From: Actinomadura madurae
GTDB lineage: Bacteria; Actinomycetota; Actinomycetes; Streptosporangiales; Streptosporangiaceae
Assembly: GCF_900115095.1 (NCBI RefSeq)
Contig: NZ_FOVH01000002.1
Location: forward strand, 845,334 to 909,333
Length of the DNA stretch: 64,000 bases
Direction: 5' to 3'
Below, piece by piece: positions 19,777-27,896 of the stretch. The first letter of the stretch is position 1. The number at the start of each line of letters is the position of its first letter. The notes below the pieces were generated by a model, which saw only the letters and a list, made by a program, of their open reading frames with translations, was not told where the DNA came from and made no database searches. A program made the translations under genes and the position numbers.

Positions 19777-19900
19777 CAGCGATACCTCCCGGTACGCATT
19801 GCGGGTGCACGTACGGGTGCGCCCGGAACGTACGCCGCGATCAACGGAAGATCCAGAACGTTCGCCGGATCCGGCCAGCCCGTCCGGTGGATCGGCCATC

Positions 19901-22141
19901 ATGGTGGACGTGCCGACCCCCGCGACCCCCAACGCCACGCCGCGTCCGGCGGAGCTTGAGGCGGTCTTGGAACGGATCACGTACGCCAACGAGGAGACCG
20001 GTTACACCGTCGCCCGCGTGGCGACCGCCAAGAGCGGGGGCGACCTGCTCACCGTCGTCGGCGCGCTGCTCGGCGCCCAGGTGGGGGAGAGCCTGCGCCT
20101 GGTCGGGCGGTGGCGCTCGCATCCGAAGTACGGCAAGCAGTTCGAGGTGGACTCGTACACGACCGTCCTGCCGGCGACGATCCAGGGCATCCGCCGCTAC
20201 CTCGGCTCCGGGATGATCAAGGGGATCGGCCCGGTGATGGCCGACCGGATGGTCGGGCACTTCGGCACCGACATTCTGCGGATCATCGAGGAGGAGCCGG
20301 AGCGCCTCGTCGAAGTTCCCGGCCTCGGCCCGAAGCGCACCCGGCGGATCGCGGACGCGTGGGAGGAGCAGAAGGCCATCAAGGAGGTGATGGTCTTCCT
20401 GCAGGGCGTCGGCGTCTCCACCTCCCTCGCCGTCCGCATCTACAAGAAGTACGGGGACGAGTCGATCGACACCGTCCGCGAGCGCCCGTACCAGCTCGCG
20501 TCGGACGTGTGGGGCATCGGGTTCAAGACCGCCGACACGATCGCGCAGGCGGTCGGCATCCCGCACGACAGCCCCGAGCGGATCAAGGCGGGCCTGCAGT
20601 ACACGCTGTCCGAGGCGGCCGACGACGGGCACTGCTTCCTGCCCGAGCCCAACCTGGTCACGGCGGCCGAGAAGATCCTCGGCGTGCCGCGCGAGCTGAT
20701 CGTCCCGGCGCTGGACGAACTGGCCCGCGACGAGGGCGTCGTCCGCGAGCCGATCCCCGGCGGCGGGGAGGACGCCGCGACGATCCCGGCGGTGTACCTG
20801 GTGCCGTTCCACCGGGCCGAGCGGTCCCTCGCCCGCGGGCTGCTGGACCTGCTGGACGCGCCGACCGACCGGTTGAAGGCGTTCGCGGACGTCGACTGGG
20901 ACAGAGCGCTCCCGTGGCTCAGGCAGCGCACCGGACAGGCCCTCGCGCCCGAGCAGGAGGAGGCCGTCAAGCTCGCGCTGACGTCCAAGGTCGCGGTGCT
21001 GACCGGCGGGCCGGGCTGCGGCAAGAGCTTCACCGTCCGGTCGGTGGTGGAGCTCGCCGCGGCGAAGAAGGCCAAGATCGTCCTGGTGGCGCCGACCGGC
21101 CGCGCCGCCAAGCGGCTCGCCGAGCTGACCGGGCACGAGGCGGCGACCGTCCACCGGCTCCTGCAGCTCCAGCCCGGCGGCGACCCCAGATTCGACCAGG
21201 ACGACCCGCTGGACGCCGACCTGGTCGTCGTGGACGAGAGCTCCATGGTCGACCTGATCCTCGCCAACAAGCTGGTGAAGGCGATCCCGCGCGGCGCGCA
21301 CCTGCTGCTCGTCGGGGACGTCGACCAGCTCCCGTCCGTCGGCGCGGGCGAGGTGCTGGCCGACCTGCTCGGTGCGGAGGCGATCCCGCGGGTCCGGCTC
21401 ACGAAGATCTTCCGGCAGGCGCAGCGGTCCGGGATCGTCGTCAACGCGCACCGCGTCAACTCCGGCGACCACCCCCACACGCGCGGCTACGACGACTTCT
21501 TCCTGTTCCCGTGCGAGGAGCAGGACGAGGCCGCCGAGATGACCGTGGACGTCGTCGCCAACCGGATCCCGCGCAGGTTCGGCCTCGACCCGCGCCGCGA
21601 CGTCCAGGTCCTCACGCCCATGCACCGGGGCGCGGCCGGGGCGGGGACGCTGAACACGATGCTCCAGGAGGCGCTGACCCCGCACGACGACGCCCGCCCC
21701 GAACGCCGCTACGGCGGGCGCGTGTTCCGCGTCGGCGACAAGGTCACCCAGCTCCGCAACAACTACGACAAGGGCGAGGCGGGCGTCTTCAACGGCACCG
21801 TCGGCGTCGTCACGTCCGTCTCCCTCGAAGAGCAGTCGCTCACCGTCCTGACCGACGAGGACGAGAGCATCGACTACGCCTTCGACGAGCTGGACGAGCT
21901 CGCCCACGCCTACGCGATCACGATCCACCGGTCGCAGGGCAGCGAGTACCCGGCGGTCGTCGTCCCGCTCACGACCGGCGCGTGGATGATGCTGCGCCGC
22001 AACCTGCTCTACACGGGCATGACCCGCGCGAAAAAGCTCGTCGTCCTCGTCGGGTCACGGCGGGCGCTGGCCGCCGCCGTCCGCACCGCCGGGGCCGGCC
22101 GCCGCCACACCGCGCTGGCGCACCGCCTCTCTCAGCGGTAG
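19901..22141 (+). CDS. recD2: RecD2-family ATP-dependent 5'-3' DNA helicase
   Basis: This 746-residue SF1B helicase lacks RecBC partners. It has the RecD2-type N-terminal extension (OB-like and helix-hairpin-helix region, IKGIGPVMADRMV and VPGLGPKRTRRI, about 105-150), Walker A GGPGCGKS (about 368-375), Walker B VVVDESSM (about 442), the SH3-like insertion with DKVTQLRNNYDKGEAGVFNG, and motif VI-like YTGMTRAKK near the end. RecD2 proteins act in mismatch or replication-fork repair. ATG 19901 is used without a clear ribosome-binding site. Transcription is divergent from the M28 peptidase. Confidence 0.93.
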   Translation: MVDVPTPATPNATPRPAELEAVLERITYANEETGYTVARVATAKSGGDLLTVVGALLGAQVGESLRLVGRWRSHPKYGKQFEVDSYTTVLPATIQGIRRYLGSGMIKGIGPVMADRMVGHFGTDILRIIEEEPERLVEVPGLGPKRTRRIADAWEEQKAIKEVMVFLQGVGVSTSLAVRIYKKYGDESIDTVRERPYQLASDVWGIGFKTADTIAQAVGIPHDSPERIKAGLQYTLSEAADDGHCFLPEPNLVTAAEKILGVPRELIVPALDELARDEGVVREPIPGGGEDAATIPAVYLVPFHRAERSLARGLLDLLDAPTDRLKAFADVDWDRALPWLRQRTGQALAPEQEEAVKLALTSKVAVLTGGPGCGKSFTVRSVVELAAAKKAKIVLVAPTGRAAKRLAELTGHEAATVHRLLQLQPGGDPRFDQDDPLDADLVVVDESSMVDLILANKLVKAIPRGAHLLLVGDVDQLPSVGAGEVLADLLGAEAIPRVRLTKIFRQAQRSGIVVNAHRVNSGDHPHTRGYDDFFLFPCEEQDEAAEMTVDVVANRIPRRFGLDPRRDVQVLTPMHRGAAGAGTLNTMLQEALTPHDDARPERRYGGRVFRVGDKVTQLRNNYDKGEAGVFNGTVGVVTSVSLEEQSLTVLTDEDESIDYAFDELDELAHAYAITIHRSQGSEYPAVVVPLTTGAWMMLRRNLLYTGMTRAKKLVVLVGSRRALAAAVRTAGAGRRHTALAHRLSQR

Positions 22142-22917
22142 CGCAGCAGCTCCCAGGGGTCGTGGGCGCAGAACACCTCGACCTCGCCGCCGAGCGCCAG
22201 CTCCCGCAGCCGGGCCACGTTCGCGAGCCGCAGCTCCCGGTCGACCTCGCCGCCGGCCTGCACGAGCTCCATCAGCGGGTGCGTGACCGGCTCGGGACGG
22301 TCCACCTCCCCGTGGTACATGTACGCGTCGCCCGCGTGCAGCAGCCACCGGTCGCCGTCCCGCACCGCCACCCCGGCGTGGCCCGGGGTGTGCCCGCCGA
22401 GCGGGATCAGCAGGATGTCCTCCGGCACGCCCTCCAGGGCCCGCACGCCGTCGAACCCGTGCCAGGTCCCGCCCTCGCCGCCCTCGTAGACGACCCACTT
22501 CGGGCCGTGGGCGAGCTGCGCCGGGGTCTTGCCGCCGTCGGCCCGCTCCGCCTCGAACAGGTGCACGGCCGCGTCCGGGAAGTCGCTCAGCCCGCCGGCG
22601 TGGTCGCGGTGCAGATGCGTCGGGACGATGTGCCGCACGTCGGAGGCCGGGAAACCGAGCCCCTCGACCTGCCGGACGGCCGTGGCGGCGGGGTCGAGCG
22701 CCGGCCCCGCCATCTCCACCCAGTCGTCCAGCAGCCGCTCGGACGGACGCTCGATGTCGCCGAGGCCGATGCCGGCGTCCACGAGCACCAGCCCGGCCGA
22801 CCCGGTCTCCACCAGCAGCACATGGCCGACGGCCCGAGCCGGCCGGAGCGGGCTCTCCGGCCCGTCCGCCGGTTCGATCTCCCGCATGGGAGCGCAGTCG
22901 AGGTGGTGAACGCGCAT
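22132..22917 (-). CDS. MBL-fold metallohydrolase, lactonase-like
   Basis: This 261-residue metallo-beta-lactamase-fold protein has the dinuclear zinc motif THLHRDHAGG (about 99-108), then GGHTPGHAG and HAGDAYMYHG supplying further ligands. This spacing resembles quorum-quenching lactonases and related hydrolases, but substrate cannot be assigned. ATG 22917 follows GAGGAG. It lies just downstream of a TetR regulator with a 15-base tandem repeat between them, and probably shares that transcript. It overlaps recD2 convergently by 10 bases. Confidence 0.85.
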   Translation of the reverse strand: MRVHHLDCAPMREIEPADGPESPLRPARAVGHVLLVETGSAGLVLVDAGIGLGDIERPSERLLDDWVEMAGPALDPAATAVRQVEGLGFPASDVRHIVPTHLHRDHAGGLSDFPDAAVHLFEAERADGGKTPAQLAHGPKWVVYEGGEGGTWHGFDGVRALEGVPEDILLIPLGGHTPGHAGVAVRDGDRWLLHAGDAYMYHGEVDRPEPVTHPLMELVQAGGEVDRELRLANVARLRELALGGEVEVFCAHDPWELLRYR

Positions 22918-22925
22918 GGGACTCC

Positions 22926-22955
22926 TCAGATCAGGTCGGCTCAGATCAGGTCGGC
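22926..22955. repeat. 15-base tandem duplication across the tetR stop codon
   Basis: TCAGATCAGGTCGGC occurs twice without interruption (22926-22940 and 22941-22955). On the minus strand each copy encodes ADLI followed by TGA, so the end of tetR including its stop is duplicated, leaving a second stop just before the MBL gene. Confidence 0.9.
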
Positions 22956-23504
22956 GAGCTGGGCGGTCACGCGGTGGATGACCGACACGTCCCGCCGGAC
23001 GCGGGCGAGCATGATGGCGCCCTGCAGGGACGACAGGACGAGAGCGGCCAGCGGTTCGGCGCGCTCCTCCGGTACGCCCCATCCCCGCAGGGCGGCCGCG
23101 ATGCCCTGCTGCCACCCGGCGTAGACGTCGTCGCAGGACGCCCGGATGGCCTCGCTCTCGGCGGCCGTCTCCAGCGCCACGGTCGCGACCGGGCAGCCCT
23201 TGCTGAAGCCGGACTCGCGCAGGTTCCGCGCGAAGTGGTCGCCCATCGCCGCCAGCCCGGCCCGCGCGTCGGGCGCGGCGAGGACGGCCTCGGTGAGCGC
23301 CTCGCCCACCTCGCGGCCGGACAGCGCCACCGACTCGGAGGCCAGCTGCTCCTTCCCGTCCGGGAAGTGGAAGTACAGCGATCCCTTCGGCGCCCCGCTC
23401 TCCGCGAGCACCTGGGTGAGCCCGGTGCCGTGGTAGCCCTGTCGCTGGAAGAGGTCCGCGGCCGTCCGCAGCACGCGCTCTCGTGTCTCGCCCCGTGGTG
23501 CCAT
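22941..23504 (-). CDS. TetR/AcrR-family regulator, LmrA/YxaF type
   Basis: This 187-residue repressor has an N-terminal TetR helix-turn-helix (about 7-53, LTQVLAESGAPKGSLYFHFPDGKEQL) and a ligand-binding domain with SKGCPVATVALE, typical of LmrA/YxaF-type members that respond to small drugs or flavonoids. ATG 23504 begins the protein. A palindrome with the classical TetR half-site lies 11 bases upstream, so it is probably autoregulated and controls the MBL hydrolase gene following it. The inducer is unknown. Confidence 0.9.
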   Translation of the reverse strand: MAPRGETRERVLRTAADLFQRQGYHGTGLTQVLAESGAPKGSLYFHFPDGKEQLASESVALSGREVGEALTEAVLAAPDARAGLAAMGDHFARNLRESGFSKGCPVATVALETAAESEAIRASCDDVYAGWQQGIAAALRGWGVPEERAEPLAALVLSSLQGAIMLARVRRDVSVIHRVTAQLADLI

Positions 23505-23514
23505 GGGGCGAGAC

Positions 23515-23530
23515 TAGACCGACTGGTCTA
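23515..23530. promoter_or_regulatory. Probable TetR operator
   Basis: TAGACC-GACT-GGTCTA is a perfect inverted repeat located 11 bases upstream of the tetR start. AGACC/GGTCT half-sites are typical of LmrA/YxaF-type TetR repressors. The right arm contains the stop codon of the upstream lacI-family gene (23528-23530). Confidence 0.75.
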
Positions 23531-24625
23531 TAGATTCAACTCCGGAGTCACGTCCCGCGCGTTCCGCGCGCCGTCCGCGTCCTTCCCGCCCTTCCCGTCC
23601 TCGCCGTCCTCGGCGGGCGGCGGCGCGGTGCTCTTGCGGACGACGAGGCTGGTCGACAGCTCCATCCGGGTGGCGACGGGCTCGCCCGCCCGGATGCTCA
23701 GGATCATCTGGGCGGCGGACTCGGCCATCTGCCGCAGCGGCTGCAGGACGGTGGTGAGGGCGGGGCTCGCCCAGGGGGCGACCGCGACGTCGTCGTAGCC
23801 GACCACCGACAGGTCGTCCGGGACGCGCAGGCCGTGGACCCGCGCGGCCTCCAGCGCGCCGAGCGCCTGCAGATCGCTCCCCGCGAAGATCGCCGTGGGC
23901 CGGTCCGGCCGGCCGAGCAGCTCCATCGCCCGCTCGAAGCCGCCCTGGACGTGGAAGTCGCCGTAGGTCACGAAGGTCGGCTCCACGTCCAGCCCGGCCA
24001 TGCTCATCGCGGACCGGAACCCGTCCAGGCGCGCGACGGAGCACAGCATGTCCGCCGGGCCGGTGATGATCGCGATCCGCCGGTGGCCCTGGTCGATGAG
24101 GTGCCGGGTCGCCGCCAGGCCGCCGGACCAGTTGGCCGAGCCCACCGACGGGACGTCCGGGTCCGGGTCGCCGGCCGGGTCGATGATGACGAACGGGATC
24201 GAGCGGGAGCGCAGCCGCTTCTTGTGCGCCGGCGGCAGGCTGGAGAACAGCAGGATGACGCCGAGCGGACGGCGCCGCAGCACCCCCCCGATCCACTCGG
24301 GCCCGGGGGAGTGCCGGGTGCCGCTCTCGGTCAGGACCAGGCTGGCGCCGTTGGCCTTCGCGACGCTCTCCACGCCGCGGATCAGCTCCATCGTCCAGAG
24401 GCTCTCGATCTCGTGCAGGACGATCTCGATGAGCGGCGCCTCGGTCGCGGCCCGGGACCCCCGCCGGTAGCCGTGGTGCTCCAGCAGCTGCTCCACCCGC
24501 AGCCGGGTCTTGCTCGCCACGTCCTCGCGTCCGTTGAGGACTTTCGAAACCGTCGAAATGGAGACGCCGGCCTGATCCGCCACTTGGGCCAGGGTCACCC
24601 GGCCTGTCTCATCGTCCTGCTGCAT
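23528..24625 (-). CDS. LacI-family transcriptional regulator
   Basis: This 365-residue regulator has a LacI helix-turn-helix at about 10-55 (TLAQVADQAGVSISTVSKVLNGREDVA) and a periplasmic-binding-protein-like sensor domain ending near VVRKSTAP, followed by an unusual acidic tail (about 335-365). ATG 24625 is chosen; the frame runs further upstream with no helix-turn-helix need for it. Similar proteins control uptake or hydrolysis of plant sugars, but no sugar gene is adjacent, so its target is open. It is upstream of tetR by 23 bases and downstream of a solute-binding-protein gene on the same strand. Confidence 0.9.
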   Translation of the reverse strand: MQQDDETGRVTLAQVADQAGVSISTVSKVLNGREDVASKTRLRVEQLLEHHGYRRGSRAATEAPLIEIVLHEIESLWTMELIRGVESVAKANGASLVLTESGTRHSPGPEWIGGVLRRRPLGVILLFSSLPPAHKKRLRSRSIPFVIIDPAGDPDPDVPSVGSANWSGGLAATRHLIDQGHRRIAIITGPADMLCSVARLDGFRSAMSMAGLDVEPTFVTYGDFHVQGGFERAMELLGRPDRPTAIFAGSDLQALGALEAARVHGLRVPDDLSVVGYDDVAVAPWASPALTTVLQPLRQMAESAAQMILSIRAGEPVATRMELSTSLVVRKSTAPPPAEDGEDGKGGKDADGARNARDVTPELNL

Positions 24626-24641
24626 TCCCGCAGCATAAGGA

Positions 24642-24661
24642 TTTCGGAGCCGCGTTCGAAA
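24642..24661. promoter_or_regulatory. Candidate LacI-family operator
   Basis: TTTCG, ten bases, then CGAAA form an inverted repeat 17 bases upstream of the lacI-family start. The arms are short, so the site is a hypothesis for autoregulation. Confidence 0.35.
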
Positions 24662-24683
24662 GTTGGCGGAAACGAGGCGCGCC

Positions 24684-26210
24684 TCACTCCGCGATGGTGA
24701 GGCGTTCGAGGCGCAGGCCGGTGAAGGCGCCCGCGGTGACCCCGCGGACGCGCTCCGACCACACCAGGTGGTCATGGGCGGACCACAGCGGCATCGCGGG
24801 CATGTCGCGCAGCATGGCGCTCTCGGCGAGCCGGGCCGGGATCACGCTGTCGCCCGAGGTGAGCGCCCGCTCGGCGTCGTCGACGAGGCCGGTCGTGTAG
24901 GCGTCGTCGAAGCCGGTTCCCGCGTCCAGGAGCGGCGCGAGCGCGGCGACCGGGGCGGGGTAGGCGGCCGTGGTGTGCACGGCGAACGGGCCGTCGACCT
25001 CGTGGTCGTGCACGGCCTTGCGGAGGTCGGCGGCGGCGCGCGGGCGGACGTCGAGCTTCAGCTCCTTGCGGAGCTGCCCGGCGACGGCCCGCACCCAGGC
25101 GTCGTCGCCGCGGCCCGCCTCGTACCAGAGGTTCAGCGGGCCGGTGAGCCCGCCCGCGTCGGCGAGCGCGGCGACCGCGGCCTTGGAGTCGTGGACGCAG
25201 AGACGGCACTGCCCCTCGCGGTGGCCGGGCCGGATGCCCGGCGCGACGAGAGAGTCGGCGGGGGAGTACTGGTGGCCGAGCGGCCCCTCGGTCACGGCGG
25301 ACCGGTCGATCGCCATCGACAGGGCCTGCCGGACGGTCGGGGACGCGAGGCGCTCCTCCCAGCCGGGGAAGCCCAGGTAGGTCACGTCCCGCCCGGGGAC
25401 GGCGAGGTGCCGGTCGCCGAAGTCGGCCTCCATCGACTCGTGCCGGTTCGGCGGCACCAGCGTGGCGACGTCCAGGTCGCCGCCGGCGGCCTCGTACTGG
25501 CGCTTCGCGTCCGGCATCGCCTTGACCGCGACGGTCCGGCCGCGGCCCGACCGCCGCTTCAGGACGATCTCCCGCGCGCTCCGCGACGCCACCCGGAAGG
25601 GGCCGTTGCCCACGGGGGCGCGGCTGTAGGACGTCCATTCCCGCGACTTCAGGACGCTCTCGGGCAGCGGGAAGAACGCCGGGTCGCCGAGCATGGAGGG
25701 GAACCTGCCCAGCGGACGGTCGAGGGTCACCGTGAAGGTCAGATCGTCCTCGACCTTCAAACCGGGCACCTTGTCCTCGCCCTTCCGCGCGCCCTTGACA
25801 CGGGCGACGTCGGTGAACAGGCGCGACCCGGCCCAGCCCTCGCGCAGCACGGCCGTCCACGCGCCGGTGAACGAGCGGGCGGTGACGGGCGTCCCGTCGT
25901 GGAAGGTCTCGCCCTCACGCACCCGGACCGTCCAGACCCGCCGGTCCTCGCTGGTGACCGACTCGGCCGCGGTGTTCACGGACGCGCCCGTGTCGTGGTC
26001 GTAGGAGACGAGGCCCCTCCACACCGCGTTGGCGATCATCCGGCCCGCCGTGTCGCGGACGTCGCCCGGCAGCAGCGTGGCGGGGGCGGGCGCGCCGACC
26101 GAGATGCGCGGGTCGTCCGGCTCGCTCCAGGCGGCGAAGGCCGCGACCGGGGCCAGCAGCACCGCCACGGCGCCTGTGATCAGGGCGGCGGTGCGGGTGG
26201 AGCTCTTCAA
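24684..26210 (-). CDS. Family 5 extracellular solute-binding protein, orphan
   Basis: This 508-residue protein resembles oligopeptide/nickel-type binding proteins (SBP_bac_5): GRMIANAVWRGLVSYD, VWTVRVREGETFHDGTPVTARSFTGAW and VRQALSMAIDRSAV are family-typical blocks. A signal-like hydrophobic segment covers residues 9-27 but no lipobox Cys follows, so it may be released or membrane-anchored. The start is TTG 26210, preceded by GGGAGAGG. No ABC permease or ATPase lies nearby, which is unusual. Two cysteines (CRLC) occur in the middle. Ligand unknown. Confidence 0.85.
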   Translation of the reverse strand: MKSSTRTAALITGAVAVLLAPVAAFAAWSEPDDPRISVGAPAPATLLPGDVRDTAGRMIANAVWRGLVSYDHDTGASVNTAAESVTSEDRRVWTVRVREGETFHDGTPVTARSFTGAWTAVLREGWAGSRLFTDVARVKGARKGEDKVPGLKVEDDLTFTVTLDRPLGRFPSMLGDPAFFPLPESVLKSREWTSYSRAPVGNGPFRVASRSAREIVLKRRSGRGRTVAVKAMPDAKRQYEAAGGDLDVATLVPPNRHESMEADFGDRHLAVPGRDVTYLGFPGWEERLASPTVRQALSMAIDRSAVTEGPLGHQYSPADSLVAPGIRPGHREGQCRLCVHDSKAAVAALADAGGLTGPLNLWYEAGRGDDAWVRAVAGQLRKELKLDVRPRAAADLRKAVHDHEVDGPFAVHTTAAYPAPVAALAPLLDAGTGFDDAYTTGLVDDAERALTSGDSVIPARLAESAMLRDMPAMPLWSAHDHLVWSERVRGVTAGAFTGLRLERLTIAE

Positions 26211-26379
26211 CGGCCTCTCCCGGGAGCCGGAGCGGACGCGGACGGGACGATCGTGACCAGGATGTCAGGTCCCACCAATCCTGATGGTCCTGAGTCCATT
26301 TCGTGACCCGGGAATTGTTGATCAAGCCGGGTATCGCGGTCACACTGGCGCTTGCGAAGATCCGTTCCGTGGAGGCGCG

Positions 26380-27819
26380 ATGCTCCCTCGCACATCCCTT
26401 CCCGCCCGGCGCGCGCTGCGGGGCGGCGCCGCCGTCGCGGCCGCCGTGGCGCTCATGGCCGGCTCCGCCTGGGCGTGCCCGCCCGAGCCCGAGAACCAGC
26501 GGACCGCCAAGGCCGCCGCCGAGGGCGAGGGCACGAGCGGGGGCCACGCCGGGCACTACCACCGGGCCGACCCCGCCGCCGTGAAGAAGTCCGAGGCGGC
26601 CAAGGGCGTGCGGCGCGTCGGCGGCGTGTCCGACGCCAAGGGCGCCATCTCGCTGATGTTCATGGACTACGGCCACGGCCGCCACAAGCGGACGATCATG
26701 TACGCGACCGGCGAGTTCGGGCTGAAGGCCTACGACATCACCGCCGACCCCAAGGTCCCCAAGCTGGTCGGGCAGCTGAACATGCCCGGCATGTGGGAGA
26801 CCGAGGACACCGACTTCGACCCCAAGCGCAAGATCATCTACCTCTCCCGGGACCCGCGCGCGTTCGGTGGCAACACCCAGACCGGAGAGTCGGGCATCTA
26901 CGTCGTGGACGCCTCCAAGCCGGAGAGCCTGCGGCAGATCACCTACGTGAAGGTCCCCGCCGGGCACACCACGACCTGCGTCAACGACTGCAAGTACTTG
27001 TGGACGGGCGGCCCCGCCAAGGCCGACTGGATGCCCGATGACTGGGGCGGCCGGCCCGTCTGGGTCACCGACGTCCGCAACCCGGCGAAGCCGAAGGTGC
27101 ACCGGAAGCCGATCGACACGGGCCGCAACGACGGCAAGACCGACTACACGCACGACATCCAGGTCGACTCCGACGGCGTCGCCTGGGCGTCCGGGCGCGG
27201 CGGCGTGCGCGGGTACCACACCACCGGCCGCCACTACGACCCGGTCGAGAAGAAGTGGCGCAGGGCCACCGCGTTCGACCCCGTCCCGTACGCGGGCGGC
27301 GGCCTCGACGAGGCCACCACCAACTCCGCGTTCATGCACAACAGCTACCGGGCGGTCGGCCGGACGAGGAACCAGGCCGCCGACCCGCGCAGGTGGGGCA
27401 ACGGCAGGCTGCTGTACGTCACCGAGGAGACGTTCAACGACGGCTGCGCCAACGACGGCCTGCTCGTCATCGCCTCGCTGGAGGGCTCCCACGGCGGGCA
27501 GGGCTGGCGGTCCACGCCGGAGAAGCCGTTCCGCCTGCGCACCGTCGGCACGTGGGGCGTCGCGGGCAAGGAGGGCAGCGACCCCGAGAGCACCGACTGC
27601 TCCGCGCACTACTTCGACGTCCGCGACGGCATCGTCGCGCAGTCGTTCTACTCGCAGGGCACCCGCTTCCTGGACGTCCGGGACCCGACGAACCCGAGGC
27701 AGGTCGCCTACTACCGGCCGGCGGACGCCGCGTCCTGGCAGCCGTACTGGCACGGCAAGTACGTCTACGTCGCCGACAACACGCGCGGCGTCGACGTCCT
27801 GGAGCCGACCTTCCGCTGA
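26380..27819 (+). CDS. Secreted LVIVD-repeat beta-propeller protein
   Basis: This 479-residue protein begins with a twin-arginine-poor but standard signal segment (about 9-32, ending SAWAC) and is then extracytoplasmic. Repeated blades such as YATGEFGLKAYDITADPKVPKLVGQL, GIYVVDASKPESLRQITYV, PVWVTDVRNPAKPKVH and RFLDVRDPTNPRQVAYY are LVIVD-type propeller repeats. Such proteins serve as surface interaction or sensing modules; no enzymatic motif is visible. ATG 26380 is preceded by GGAGG. It is divergent from the solute-binding protein with a 169-base gap. Confidence 0.88.
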   Translation: MLPRTSLPARRALRGGAAVAAAVALMAGSAWACPPEPENQRTAKAAAEGEGTSGGHAGHYHRADPAAVKKSEAAKGVRRVGGVSDAKGAISLMFMDYGHGRHKRTIMYATGEFGLKAYDITADPKVPKLVGQLNMPGMWETEDTDFDPKRKIIYLSRDPRAFGGNTQTGESGIYVVDASKPESLRQITYVKVPAGHTTTCVNDCKYLWTGGPAKADWMPDDWGGRPVWVTDVRNPAKPKVHRKPIDTGRNDGKTDYTHDIQVDSDGVAWASGRGGVRGYHTTGRHYDPVEKKWRRATAFDPVPYAGGGLDEATTNSAFMHNSYRAVGRTRNQAADPRRWGNGRLLYVTEETFNDGCANDGLLVIASLEGSHGGQGWRSTPEKPFRLRTVGTWGVAGKEGSDPESTDCSAHYFDVRDGIVAQSFYSQGTRFLDVRDPTNPRQVAYYRPADAASWQPYWHGKYVYVADNTRGVDVLEPTFR

Positions 27820-27853
27820 CCCCGCCCACACACCCACGCCGACCCCACCCATA

Positions 27854-27890
27854 CGCGGGCCCGCCCCCTCCCCCCAGGGGCGGGTCCGCG
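27854..27890. terminator. Bidirectional terminator hairpin
   Basis: Arms 27854-27867 and 27877-27890 are 14 bases each and pair fully except for one G-T wobble, around a C-rich loop. It lies between the convergent LVIVD-propeller and FUSC genes. No T-run follows, as usual in high-GC actinomycetes. Confidence 0.7.
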
Positions 27891-27896
27891 TCCTCG

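Noticed and set aside
24531..24563. TTTCGAAACCGTCGAAA-like palindrome inside the lacI-family gene
   Set aside because: It is the coding sequence for the helix-turn-helix (ISTVSKVLN), so the match is likely constrained by protein.
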